Origin: Gemmatimonadota bacterium
Lineage (GTDB): Bacteria; Gemmatimonadota; Gemmatimonadetes; Longimicrobiales; Gaopeijiaceae
Direction of reading: 5' to 3'
DNA: 40,751 nt
Assembly: GCA_026706635.1 (NCBI GenBank)
Contig: JAPOYJ010000044.1
Coordinates: 1 to 40,751, forward strand
Part shown: piece after piece, positions 1 through 7,723 of the stretch
How positions within the stretch are numbered: position 1 is the first letter of the stretch
Layout: each line of letters begins with the position of its first letter
Notes under the pieces: model-generated
The model's input: only the letters and a program-made list of their open reading frames with translations
The model's database searches: none
What the model was told of the DNA's origin: nothing
Program-made: the position numbers and the translations under genes

Positions 1-910
1 CGTGACCCGGTCGTGCAAATCACGCGGGAATCTGCATGATTATGGGAGACAAGCCAGCCTACCGAGATCGCGATCGGGACCGAATCGAGCCACTCATGCT
101 TCCCCGACGCGATACGCTTGGCGATCAACGCCAGCCCCGGCTGCACGAACGTAGCGAGCGACCAAGGGCCGCCGTCCAACGGCAGATCCCCCTGCGGCAC
201 CAGGACGGCATTCCCCCACGTCGTCTCCCCTATGGCGATCGCGGCCGGCTCAAGCGGCGTAAGGCCATCGCGCAGAGTTAGAAGCTTCCGGGTCAGAGCG
301 AGCGCCTCGATCGGCTCGTCTGGATTGCGCAGCAGATTCACGAAGCACGCCCGGTTGCCCTTGAGCTCGGACGACTTCCGCCGGGTCGCGACGATCAGCA
401 CTTCGGCGATCCGCGTGGACTCGGAGAACGACACCAGCCGCCGCCCGGGCAGCCCCTTCTTCGCGCTCCGGTTGCGGGAATCGTGGCTCACCACCACCCA
501 CTCCACCGAGTACCGGGAGAGCAGGAGCCGCCGGATCGGTGCCCAGCGGCTGCCGGTGAGCATCGTCGCCGGGAGCACGAACGCCACGCGTCCCCCGATG
601 TCGAGCGCCTCGTCGGCGAGCACGACGAAGGCCGATCCCAGCCCCGCATAGAGACTCGCCGAAGTCCCGTCCAGGGTCTTTCGCAGCGCCCTCTTCATCT
701 TCTCCGCGTCACGCTTGTCCAGGAGCGATCCGAAGATGGGGTTCCAAACCGTGTTGGCCTCGTCGCCGGGGCCGCCCGCACGGGTGTAAGGCGGGTTGGC
801 GATCACAAGGTGGCACTTGGAGGGCATCCCCACCTGGCTGTCCTCCACCTCGCCGGTGCCGGTCACGCGGCGGATCGACGGGGTCTCGTCCTCGAACAGT
901 TCTAGGCGAG
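1..910 (-). CDS. N6-adenine DNA methyltransferase, C-terminal part (frameshifted, runs off window)
   Basis: This open frame continues the methyltransferase that begins at 2248, but one frame away. It reads (R)LELFEDETPSIRRVTG and then reaches IANPPYTRAGG, the NPPY catalytic motif IV of N6-adenine methyltransferases, at about 780-800. It then stays open without a stop to the left edge, with ordinary protein-like sequence such as RVAFVLPATMLTGSRW, typical of the region after motif IV. The N-terminal part has SAM-binding motif I but no NPPY, so the two pieces together make one enzyme. The only internal ATG before NPPY is near 827. The change of frame is what a single missing base in the stretch 905-935 would cause. 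Target specificity cannot be read. The end of the gene is outside the window. Confidence 0.7.
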
Positions 911-2248
911 CCGCATTTCCGTGGCTGGGCGACGAGGCAGGAAGTCGAGGCTCCCCAGGCGCGCGACTCCGTCGGTCACGTCGTGCCGGACGCGCCAGAG
1001 GTTCATGTCCTTGACAACCTGACGCGCCTCGGCCATGCAGAGCGTCGAGGCGGCCAAGTGGATAGCGGCGGGAACTACGTCGAAGCCATAAAGCGCCTCC
1101 TCCAGGATCGTGCGCACGATGGTCGGAGCCTCTTCGGCGGGGGCGCCTGCACGCCGGGCCCGCTTCAGGACTTCCTGCGCGGCCGCCATCAGCAGGGTGC
1201 CGCTGCCGCAGGCCGGATCCACGATCCGCAGACCTCCCACGGAGTCCGCCGAAGCGAAGTCGATCTCTGACCAGCGCGGGCCGCGTTCGTCAAACGCGAG
1301 ACCCGCCAACATGATCGCCGCCGGGATGGTGGTGTAGTTCGTCGCGAGGAACTTGCGAGAGTCCAATAGCCGGTGAAACACGCGGCCAGCGACATCGTGG
1401 CGGCGGATCATCCCCGACTCGACGATCTCTCTCGCCGTGCGGATCAGCACGACCATGGCCTGACGGGTCGCGGGCGATCCCGGCGTTGCCTGAAGCGTCT
1501 CGCGGGCGACGTGGAAGATGGGCCACCAGTTGATTGTCAGGATCTCCTCCCACTGCCGCTGCAGGTCCGCAGTGGACCCAGAAGGGTCGGGACGGCCGAT
1601 CGTCTTCTCTCGGTGCTCGGGGGGAAGGAGCGACATGTCCAGATGCCTCGCCAGCAGCTCCTGGAAGACCAGCGCGTTGAGCCATATGAGTGCCTTGGTG
1701 CCGGGAGACTCCGGCTCGCGGCCCCGATCCCGGTCAAGTCGAGCGAGCACCTCGGCGACCTCGTCGATCGCCGTCGAGGCCTTCCGCACGATCTCCTCGA
1801 TGCGAGCGCCGTTGTCGCTCTGCACCCAGTAGTTGCGCAGCTGCTCGGCCAGCCCCGCCACGGTACCGACCGTGTCCGCCCCCCACTCGTCGCCGTAGTA
1901 GCGATAGGCGATCGTCAGGTCCTGGACGGCGGCCAAGTTGGCGTCGGTGTCGCTCTCGGGGAGGTCGGCCAGCCGCTCGGGGTAACCAACGGCGACGGCG
2001 AGCCGCAGCGGCAGTCCGCCCACCATTGCGGGTTGGTCCGGGGGGAAGCGCCTGTCGGCATCGGCCCTCGCAGGCGCGCCGAACTCCGCCTCGATCACGA
2101 CGGCGTAGTCCTCGAAGTCGAGCAGGACATCCGCCTGTCCCCTCGCCTGGCCGAACATATGGCGCTGTTCGCCCTGCGCGTTCAGCCCTTCGTGACGGAG
2201 GAGCCGGGCGAGGGCGAGATTGTAGGCGACCTCGTTGGAATTGCTCAT
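902..2248 (-). CDS. N6-adenine DNA methyltransferase with nuclease-like N-terminus, N-terminal part
   Basis: The frame encodes 448 residues. SAM-binding motif I, VDPACGSGTLLMA, lies at about 343-355, followed by LYGFDVVPAAIHLA (motif II/III region), as in HsdM and type IIG enzymes. The first 70 residues contain QADVLLDFEDYAVVIEAEFG, with D40, E53 and E55 spaced like the acidic core of PD-(D/E)XK nucleases, although the usual lysine is replaced (E-A-E). That makes a one-chain restriction-modification protein possible but unproven. The frame ends at a TAG at 902, just before the catalytic NPPY, which is found in the neighbouring frame. The ATG overlaps the stop of the upstream ATPase remnant (ATGA), a sign of a former operon. 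Either a pseudogene or an assembly indel. Confidence 0.8.
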   Translation of the reverse strand: MSNSNEVAYNLALARLLRHEGLNAQGEQRHMFGQARGQADVLLDFEDYAVVIEAEFGAPARADADRRFPPDQPAMVGGLPLRLAVAVGYPERLADLPESDTDANLAAVQDLTIAYRYYGDEWGADTVGTVAGLAEQLRNYWVQSDNGARIEEIVRKASTAIDEVAEVLARLDRDRGREPESPGTKALIWLNALVFQELLARHLDMSLLPPEHREKTIGRPDPSGSTADLQRQWEEILTINWWPIFHVARETLQATPGSPATRQAMVVLIRTAREIVESGMIRRHDVAGRVFHRLLDSRKFLATNYTTIPAAIMLAGLAFDERGPRWSEIDFASADSVGGLRIVDPACGSGTLLMAAAQEVLKRARRAGAPAEEAPTIVRTILEEALYGFDVVPAAIHLAASTLCMAEARQVVKDMNLWRVRHDVTDGVARLGSLDFLPRRPATEMRLA

Positions 2249-2484
2249 TGGGCCCTAATCACATACCCGCCTCGCTTGCCCGCCGCGTGACCCAGGGAGT
2301 GCCGGAACGAGTCGGACACGAGCCGGAGCGCGTCCAGAAAGTTGCTCTTGCCCGAGCGGTTCGGACCGACAAGGAACGTCAGCTGCGCTTCACCCGGCCG
2401 AGGAGGAAGCCGACCGCCGGTCCCTGCTGGCAATGCTCTCGCGTTGGACCGCCAGCACCTCACCCCACAGCTCCAACTGGCCAT
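2245..2484 (-). pseudogene. AAA/SMC-like ATPase, P-loop fragment
   Basis: The recognisable stretch is LTFLVGPNRSGKSNFLDAL followed by RLVSDSFRHSLGHA and RGG. This is the Walker A end of the RecF/SMC/OLD-type ATPases that normally continue for 300-400 residues with a signature motif and Walker B. Here the frame stops about 10 residues later, exactly at the ATG of the methyltransferase, so at least three quarters of the protein is missing. The sequence in front of LTFLVGPN is not like the usual family N-terminus (a beta strand with F-x-x-F/I-R-S), suggesting damage there too. The boundary with the methyltransferase looks like a deletion join. The original ATPase may have worked with that enzyme, but this is inference. 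Confidence 0.5.
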
Positions 2485-2526
2485 CCGGCCTTTCCGCCAG
2501 AGTCCCTGCGCCGCCGTCTGCGTCAG

Positions 2527-2802
2527 TCATCTGCCGCCCGCCGATCTCTCGTAGCCCGAGCCCTGGACACCCAGTGACGGTGGGGTAGCCCCCGCCTCAG
2601 CCAGGTCCGTGAACATCTCCATCGCCAGACTCAGCGACACCGTGTAGACGCGGTACCCTCCGTAGGGAGATGGCTCGACGCGAGTGATCGCGTCGGACGC
2701 GATCGGCAGCGCTTTTCGACGACCGGCCTCCTCGAAGGCCTCGTCCGAGCTGTCGCAGTGGGCGTCGGGAATGAGCCGGGGAAGGATGTCGAAGCGGAGC
2801 AT
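2527..2802 (-). CDS. Hypothetical protein, about 91 residues
   Basis: From the ATG at 2802 the frame reads MLRFDILPRLIPDAHCDSS, then a central YGGYRVYTVSLSLAMEMFTD, and ends GYERSAGGR. Composition is balanced, with hydrophobic stretches alternating with charged ones, unlike the arginine/proline-rich text of shadow frames in this DNA. I do not recognise a family. Only a weak ribosome-binding site (AAGGTTG) precedes the ATG. A second short frame starts in the ATGA overlap at its stop (ATG at 2531) and breaks off after about 46 codons. It lies among degraded genes and may itself be a fragment. Confidence 0.3.
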   Translation of the reverse strand: MLRFDILPRLIPDAHCDSSDEAFEEAGRRKALPIASDAITRVEPSPYGGYRVYTVSLSLAMEMFTDLAEAGATPPSLGVQGSGYERSAGGR

Positions 2803-2870
2803 TTGCAACCTTGGACGGTGATGCGGGAGGAGGCCTAAATGTAGCGGCATCCACGTCGAGCACCCCCCGC

Positions 2871-3233
2871 TCAACCAGCCGCTCTCCCCTCCGCCATGTC
2901 CAGCAGCTCGGCGAATACCAGGATCGCCACGCGCCTCCCGGACGCCGCGCGCAGCACCTCGACCACGCCGTCGGCGCGCAGCTTCCTCAGCAGTCGCCTC
3001 GCCACATGCTCCGGAATGCCGGCCCGGCGAGCGAAGCCCGTGCGCGTGAAGACCGGCTGGCGGAAGAGCCGGTCCAGCGCCGCGACGGCGTGCCGGGAGC
3101 GGGTGATCTCGGGCAGGTGCCACATCAGGTCGTCCAACTCCTGTCTCGCGGCTTGGTCGCGCCGGCGAGCGCGTCGGCGGCGCAGTTCGCCAGCCAGTGG
3201 AACAGCGCGTAGTAGATGAGACTGACGGCGCAT
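2871..3233 (-). pseudogene. Fic-family protein, C-terminal winged-helix fragment
   Basis: From about 3135 down to 2871 the translation reads EITRSRHAVAALDRLFRQP, then VFTRTGFARRAGIPEHVARR, LLRKLRADGVVEVL, and ends RVAILVFAELLDMAEGR. This is the pattern of the C-terminal winged helix of Fic/DOC AMP-transferases, where a run such as SRNALALLDxLFxxP is followed by a helix-turn-helix and a final VFxYxELLDIL. The catalytic Fic motif HPFxxGNGR is absent, because everything upstream has been replaced by the HEPN-like pseudogene in another frame. The first 30 residues of the open frame are arginine-rich shadow sequence and should not be taken as protein. A relic; unlikely to be functional. Confidence 0.5.
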
Positions 3234-3316
3234 CGTAGGTCCACCTGGCGGGGCGCCCCCCGGCGTGGCTGCTAGAGAAGCCGCCTGGCCGCGTCGAGCC
3301 AGTGGTCGGGATTCAT
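3125..3316 (-). pseudogene. HEPN-like small protein, amber codon at position 15 and truncated
   Basis: An ATG at 3316, preceded by a good GGAGGA-type ribosome-binding site, reads MNPDHWLDAARRLL and then meets an in-frame TAG at 3274-3272. The same frame continues past it as QPRRGAPRQVDLRCAVSLIY and YALFHWLANCAADALAGAT before another stop at 3127. The two parts match the start of a family of about 150-170 residues that I remember with the pattern PRQADLRRAVSTAYYALFH, a helical HEPN-type fold. The match is from memory and was not searched. Both the early stop and the loss of the second half argue for a pseudogene. It runs straight into the Fic relic. Confidence 0.5.
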
Positions 3317-3444
3317 CGCCCGTCCTCCGCCATCAACACAGACCGGGCCGAGGCGGGCACCGGATCGTACGCCGCCGGTCGGCTGGTTGCCAGCAGAGCC
3401 CCCGTGGCGGTCGGCCCTGCGCGGCGAGTCACGCAGTCACGCCG

Positions 3445-4239
3445 TCAGCGGGATACCACCACCAAGGTGAAGTGGTTGGAGACCCGCTCCTCCAACGGAA
3501 TCAGATCCCCCCACGGGGGTCCGTCTTCGTCGTAGGAGGACAGCGCGTCCGTCCACACGATCCTATGTGCGGTCGAATCGGTGCGCGGCAGGGTCAGGCG
3601 CGGCGCGCAGCTCCCGCCCGAGGTGCAACCCAAGACATCAACGAAACCCTGGTAGACCTCGTCCGGCTCGATCACGATGGGAGGGCTCAGGCAATTCAGC
3701 AAAATCGGAGACCAGTAGTAGATCCAATCCCCGGCCGCCTCCACTTCCAGCTTGATCTCGAACCCGCCTCTGCAGTTGGGAAGGTAGACCTTCGAGCCGG
3801 TCCGGTTCGTAAAGCTGTACGGAATCGCCGTGGTGTACCAAGTGTGGCCTCCCCATTCCTCTTTCGTCAGCTCGAAGCTATCCCCGTCGGTAACGATGGC
3901 GGGCTCCTCAACCGTGACGGTGGCCATCCCCTTCGCCGAGCCCGAAGTCGCGGTCACAGTGGTCGTCCCACTCGCCACTGCGGTGACCAGCCCGGAGTCG
4001 CTCACGGTCGCCACCGCGTCGTCCGAAGACGACCAGGTCACCCCCGCATCGGCGATGGCATCGCCATTCTCATCGGCGACCTTCGCGGTCATCTGGATGG
4101 TCGCGCCCATGGCCAGGGTTTCCTCGCCCGGCGAAACGGTGACGCTGTCCGCGACCGGCGGATCGGTGCCGCACGCAACTGCCAGGAAGAGGGCGGCCGC
4201 GGCGAGAAGACCACTACGGCAAGCAGCTAGAGAAGGCAC
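3445..4239 (-). CDS. Lipoprotein with bacterial Ig-like (Big2) domain
   Basis: The 264-residue product starts with a positively charged stretch and hydrophobic core ending LFLAVACG, a lipobox with Cys about residue 23, so it is probably exported and lipid-anchored. Residues about 30-112 are a Big2 domain: it opens VADSVTVSPGEETLAMG, has the hallmark VTWSSSDDAVATVSDSGLVT, and closes with GMATVTV. The remaining 150 residues, with four cysteines that could pair (NCRGG, NCLSP, GCTSG, SCAPR), are not recognised. Big2 domains are usually surface-display or adhesion modules. The start is GTG with AGGAGA eight bases upstream; the ATG six bases upstream of it is in another frame. It is transcribed divergently from the propeller lipoprotein with about 200 bp between them. 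Confidence 0.75.
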   Translation of the reverse strand: MPSLAACRSGLLAAAALFLAVACGTDPPVADSVTVSPGEETLAMGATIQMTAKVADENGDAIADAGVTWSSSDDAVATVSDSGLVTAVASGTTTVTATSGSAKGMATVTVEEPAIVTDGDSFELTKEEWGGHTWYTTAIPYSFTNRTGSKVYLPNCRGGFEIKLEVEAAGDWIYYWSPILLNCLSPPIVIEPDEVYQGFVDVLGCTSGGSCAPRLTLPRTDSTAHRIVWTDALSSYDEDGPPWGDLIPLEERVSNHFTLVVVSR

Positions 4240-4443
4240 GCCATTTCTCCTGTGGGAGGAGGTAGCAGATTGTCAAGGTAACCAGAATGAAATCGCCCCG
4301 CAAGAAATGCGTGGTCCGATCGATCTCGCCTTGCACCGCCTCCGGTCGCGGGAAGGAGGCCGGCGCTCTACCTTGAGTCACCCCCAGAGCCGCCACAGCC
4401 TCCGAATACCTGGGACAGCCTCCCTGCCGGTCAAGGAGCCCTC

Positions 4444-5715
4444 ATGTCAGACCGATTCGAAATGAGGCGGACCAGCGCGCCGCTTCCCGCAACGCTCACC
4501 ATCCTGCTCCTCTCGTGCGGCGACGGTCCGGCCCCCGACGCCGGCACCGACGTCCCGCTTACCCCCGCGACCGAGGACATCTACACGGTCGGCGAGTACG
4601 CGGGCGAGGAGTGGGAGAACTTCACGAGAGTCGACAAGGTCGCCTTTGACGCCTCCGGGAACCTCCACGTCTTCGACCCGGAGGCCAAGCGCATCGTGGT
4701 GGTCGACCAGGATGGGGACTTCCTCCACGAGATCGGTGGCCAGGGCGAGGGGCCCGGCGAGCTGAGCTACCCCTCTGGCTTCGAGATCCTCCGGGACGGC
4801 AGGATCGTCATCTACGACTTTCCCCGGACCTGGGAGCTCTACGATCCGCAGGGCGCATTCCTCGAGGACGTCACCTTCGACGTCTTCGCGGGAGCCCCGG
4901 GAAGCCTGTTCATGGCGCGCCCCGATGGCCGAATCGTTACCAGAGGAGGCGTGCGCATGATCCGGCCGGATCAGGGGAGCGAGGAGGTGGAGGACCCGCA
5001 CCTTCGCGACATCGATCTCTTTGCCCTCGGGGAGTCGGGCAAGGAGGTGCTCTACCGCGCCTGGGGCATGGAGCTTCTCGAGGTGGACGAGGAGCTGGTG
5101 GCGGAGAACGAGGAAGGACAGCGGGGGATGAGCGTCCAGGTGACCCGGATGCGCGCCTTCGAACCTGGGCTGCACCTCGGGATGCTCTCCGACGGGCGCC
5201 TCGCGGTCGTCGACTCGATGGGGTACCGGGTCAAGCTGATCGGGCTGGACGGGAGCGTAGTGGGTGCGGTCGAACGGCCGATTGCGCCGGAACCGGTGAC
5301 CGAGGCGGTCATGGCGGCGGAGCGGGAGCGGCGCCGGGAGGCCTTCGAGGAACTCGGGGAGATCTACATGGCGGGCCTCGCAGTCGGGGGGGAGCTCCGC
5401 GAGCAGATGAGCGCGAGCCAGCTGGCGCGGGTCGACGACATGGTCTTCACCGAAGTGATCCCCGTGATCGCAGCGATGGCGGTGGGTGCGGGAGACCTGA
5501 TCTGGGTCGAGCGGACCGGGCCGGGGGGCGATGGGCCGGGCCCGATCGACGTGCTGACCTCTGACGGGGAGTACATCGGAACGCTGCCGGCGGACGGCCC
5601 GCGCATCCCGGATGCCTTCGGGCCGGACGGGCTGGCGGCCTACATAGAGGCCGACGAGCTCGGCGTGCCGGTCGTTCGCGTGATCCGGCTGACGGGTATC
5701 GAGTCTCCGGGCTAG
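4444..5715 (+). CDS. Six-bladed beta-propeller lipoprotein (NHL/6-blade type)
   Basis: The product has 423 residues. The N-terminus [20 protein letters not shown], counted from the second Met, is a lipoprotein signal with lipobox LLSC. Blade repeats follow: [20 protein letters not shown], then [28 protein letters not shown], later [20 protein letters not shown] and DGEYIGTLP. The motif GxGEGPGEL-x-x-P is the standard signature of 6-blade propellers found in Bacteroidota and Gemmatimonadota. Such proteins sit in the envelope and their ligands are mostly unknown, so no reaction is assigned. The acidic insert near residues 285-330 ([18 protein letters not shown]) looks helical. The ATG at 4462 is an equally good start. 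A paralogue lies near 9.4 kb. A repeat element begins right after the stop codon. Confidence 0.8.
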   Translation: MSDRFEMRRTSAPLPATLTILLLSCGDGPAPDAGTDVPLTPATEDIYTVGEYAGEEWENFTRVDKVAFDASGNLHVFDPEAKRIVVVDQDGDFLHEIGGQGEGPGELSYPSGFEILRDGRIVIYDFPRTWELYDPQGAFLEDVTFDVFAGAPGSLFMARPDGRIVTRGGVRMIRPDQGSEEVEDPHLRDIDLFALGESGKEVLYRAWGMELLEVDEELVAENEEGQRGMSVQVTRMRAFEPGLHLGMLSDGRLAVVDSMGYRVKLIGLDGSVVGAVERPIAPEPVTEAVMAAERERRREAFEELGEIYMAGLAVGGELREQMSASQLARVDDMVFTEVIPVIAAMAVGAGDLIWVERTGPGGDGPGPIDVLTSDGEYIGTLPADGPRIPDAFGPDGLAAYIEADELGVPVVRVIRLTGIESPG

Positions 5716-5716
5716 C

Positions 5717-5903
5717 CCGTGGACAAACCTCCCACGGCATTTTCTGTGAAACAACGCCAGCGAGCGCAGCGCGTTTCAGCCCCGCGGGGTGGCCGCTCGC
5801 GGCCATGGGAGATTCGAGCGGCGCTGCATCTCCGCTGGACCGCCCTGCTATCCTGTTGATAATGTAATCTACGCTTTACAATATGTAATCCGTGATTTAC
5901 AAT
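5717..5903 (+). repeat. Dispersed element, copy A (forward, 3' end lacking)
   Basis: This copy starts one base after the TAG of the propeller gene with CCGTGGACAAACCTCCCAC and GG, itself able to form a 6-bp stem (CCGTGG/CCACGG). After a 73-bp insert (about 5739-5811) relative to copy B it resumes with ATTCGAGCGGCGCTGCATCT and CCGCTGGACCGC, shared base for base with copy B, and it ends in the AT-rich tandem palindrome shared with copy C. No TATCCACGG end is present, so the copy is truncated or ends differently. It fills the gap between two convergent genes. Confidence 0.6.
5863..5901. promoter_or_regulatory. Tandem palindrome pair, TGTAAW-N6-WTTACA, in element A
   Basis: Two 18-bp sites, TGTAATCTACGCTTTACA at 5863-5880 and TGTAATCCGTGATTTACA at 5884-5901, lie 21 bp apart start to start (two helical turns), in an AT-rich patch of otherwise GC-rich DNA. 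The same arrangement occurs at 15161-15199 and 20015-20053. The form is that of a double operator for a dimeric regulator, but here it lies between two convergent gene ends, so it may simply be part of the repeat element. No regulator can be named. Confidence 0.4.
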
Positions 5904-5927
5904 ACCTGTGCCCGTGGCCGAGGCATG

Positions 5928-7538
5928 TCAGTGCCAGCGTCGCTGGCTGGACTCCACCCTGTAGAGCGCATAGTCCCTCAGCCGGGAGGCCACCCCGAGC
6001 TCCAGGTAGGGTACCACGACCTTCCCGCAGGCGAGCTGGACACGGAGGGTGGCGAGACCCTTGCGGGCTTGCAGCGGCGACTGGCTGACGGCGACGTCCT
6101 GCGCCTTGCGGAAGAGGAAGGCGTCGACCCTGCGGCCCAGGAAGCCGCTTCGGCTGGCCAGCCCGTCGTCGTCGTGCAGGTAGCCCTGCCGACGCCAGCG
6201 CACCCAGGCGATCAGGGCGGCGACTGGAATCGAGGCGAGCCAGACGAGGAGCGCGCCCAGGACCACTCCGCCCACGACTCCGCCCGGGAGCGGTTCGGCG
6301 GGAGCCATTAGCACCGCGACCAGGAACGGCAGCGACACGAGCGCCATCGTCGAGCTGATCCGCAGAGTGAGCGCGCGAACGTAGTGCGGCGAGACGCGCC
6401 TGAAGCCAGCCGTCTGCGGCAGGAGGCTCAGGCCGCGGCCCTCGCGACCGAAGAGCCGCGTGCGCAGATCCTCCGCCTCGGGACCCCGGAGGAGCGGAAC
6501 CTCGAGCACCTCCGCGACGTGCACCCCCTGCGCGTCGCCTCCCTGGCCGGGCAGAGTCGCGGCCGGCAGCGCCCTGAGCCGGTGTCGGCGGAGGAGGCGC
6601 ATGACCAGGTTGTGGGAGAGCGAGAGCTGCTGGACCCTGCGCGTCTCGACCACGACCTCCCTCTGCGTTAGGAGCCCTGCTCGCGTGCGGTAGGCGGCAC
6701 CCTCGCGCCAGAGCGTGAAGCCGTGGTAGCGGAGGAACGCCCCGGAGAGCACTATTGCCAGCCCGGCGAGCACGAGGCTGACCACAGCCAGCGCCTGAAC
6801 CAGGCCGCTCGCACCGACAAACGCCTCGCTCGCCGACTCGAAGGTCGGGCGCAGCCTGTCTTCCGCGAAGTCCATGGACTGGCCGAAGAGCCCGAGAACC
6901 GCGGCCGCCACGACGAGGTTCCGGTTCGCGAGGCCGATGCGCACGATGTCGCCCGGGGAGAGCTGATGCACGACCTGGCCGAGGGACTCGGCGGGTGCCG
7001 AGGGCGGGCGGGCTACTCTCTCGGATGGTGCGACCCGACCGTCTCCTACCCCGCCTTCCGCGGCCTCTCCGGTCGGTTGGTGGGCGCGGATCCTGGTGCG
7101 CAGGTCGTCGGCGAGCTCGGAGGTGACGGACGGCAGCTGACCCTCGACGGCCGCCGACCCCGCCGTGTCCAGGCCCACCGTGACCAGTCCCAGAATCCTG
7201 TCGAGGAGGGATCGCTCCACGTTGATCCCCTGGACCCGGTCGAAGGGAAGATCGAGCGCGGTCCTCCTGGCGATGCCCTGGCGGATGTGGATCCGGTCCT
7301 CGTCGACCCGGAAGCGAAAGAACCAGTACCGCAGCACCCCGGCCGCGACGATGGCCAGGACCCCCGCCGGAATCGCCAGCGCGACTTGGGGGTTCCTCTC
7401 GATGAGGACGGCGAGTGCGCCGAAGGTCGCGATCAGCTGTACGATGTTGCGCGTGAGGGACCTGACCGTCCTTCCGATGAAGAAGGCGATCGCAAACGGG
7501 GATGTCCGCTGCCAGGCGCCGGATGCGGAGGGGTTCAA
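5928..7538 (-). CDS. PH-domain (bPH2/DUF304) membrane protein, YdbT-like
   Basis: The product has 536 residues with several membrane segments (for example IVQLIATFGALAVLI, VALAIPAGVLAIVAAGVL, LVQALAVVSLVLAGLAIVL, MALVSLPFLVAVLMA, GGVVLGALLVWLASIPVAAL) alternating with three bacterial PH (bPH2) modules. The first reads RFRVDEDRIHIRQGIARRT then LPFDRVQGINVERSLLDRIL; the second FTLWREGAAYRTRAGLLTQR; the third starts YLHDDDGLASRSGFLGRR. This is the layout of Bacillus YdbT, which is encoded next to YdbS as here. Function in the membrane is unknown; YdbS/YdbT have been linked to bacteriocin resistance in Bacillus. The best start is a TTG at 7538; no ATG exists nearby because copy B of the repeat element lies immediately upstream. 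Confidence 0.85.
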   Translation of the reverse strand: MNPSASGAWQRTSPFAIAFFIGRTVRSLTRNIVQLIATFGALAVLIERNPQVALAIPAGVLAIVAAGVLRYWFFRFRVDEDRIHIRQGIARRTALDLPFDRVQGINVERSLLDRILGLVTVGLDTAGSAAVEGQLPSVTSELADDLRTRIRAHQPTGEAAEGGVGDGRVAPSERVARPPSAPAESLGQVVHQLSPGDIVRIGLANRNLVVAAAVLGLFGQSMDFAEDRLRPTFESASEAFVGASGLVQALAVVSLVLAGLAIVLSGAFLRYHGFTLWREGAAYRTRAGLLTQREVVVETRRVQQLSLSHNLVMRLLRRHRLRALPAATLPGQGGDAQGVHVAEVLEVPLLRGPEAEDLRTRLFGREGRGLSLLPQTAGFRRVSPHYVRALTLRISSTMALVSLPFLVAVLMAPAEPLPGGVVGGVVLGALLVWLASIPVAALIAWVRWRRQGYLHDDDGLASRSGFLGRRVDAFLFRKAQDVAVSQSPLQARKGLATLRVQLACGKVVVPYLELGVASRLRDYALYRVESSQRRWH

Positions 7539-7557
7539 AGGGCCCCCGCCGAGCAGT

Positions 7558-7719
7558 CCGTGGATAATCTCGCGCGAGCACCGAGAGCGGCGAAGCGCTC
7601 CGCTGGCAAGGCGTGACGAAGGGGGAATAGCAGCGCTATTCGTCCGAGGAACAACGCAGAGCGAAGCGGTCCAGCGGAGATGCAGCGCCGCTCGAATGCC
7701 GTGGGAGGTTTGTCCACGG
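7558..7719 (-). repeat. Dispersed element, copy B (inverted, 162 bp, both ends present)
   Basis: On the plus strand the copy begins CCGTGGATAA and ends TTGTCCACGG, which are imperfect inverted repeats (9 of 10). Read on the minus strand it starts like copy A (CCGTGGACAAACCTCCCAC, then ATTCGAGCGGCGCTGCATCT and CCGCTGGACCGC) and ends GCTCGCGCGAGATTATCCAC and GG. Its middle differs from A and C and holds a perfect 7-bp-arm palindrome, GAATAGCAGCGCTATTC, at 7625-7641. It begins four bases after the stop of the ydbS-like gene and ends just before the ydbT-like start. It encodes no transposase, so it resembles a MITE. Confidence 0.6.
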
Positions 7720-7723
7720 GCTG

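Noticed and set aside
4271-4276. TTGACA on the minus strand before the Big2 lipoprotein
   Set aside because: No acceptable -10 hexamer at 16-18 bp, and it is only 37 bases from the start codon.
4447-5754. 435-codon antisense frame over the beta-propeller lipoprotein
   Set aside because: No recognisable domain; the sense strand has signal peptide, lipobox and repeated blades.
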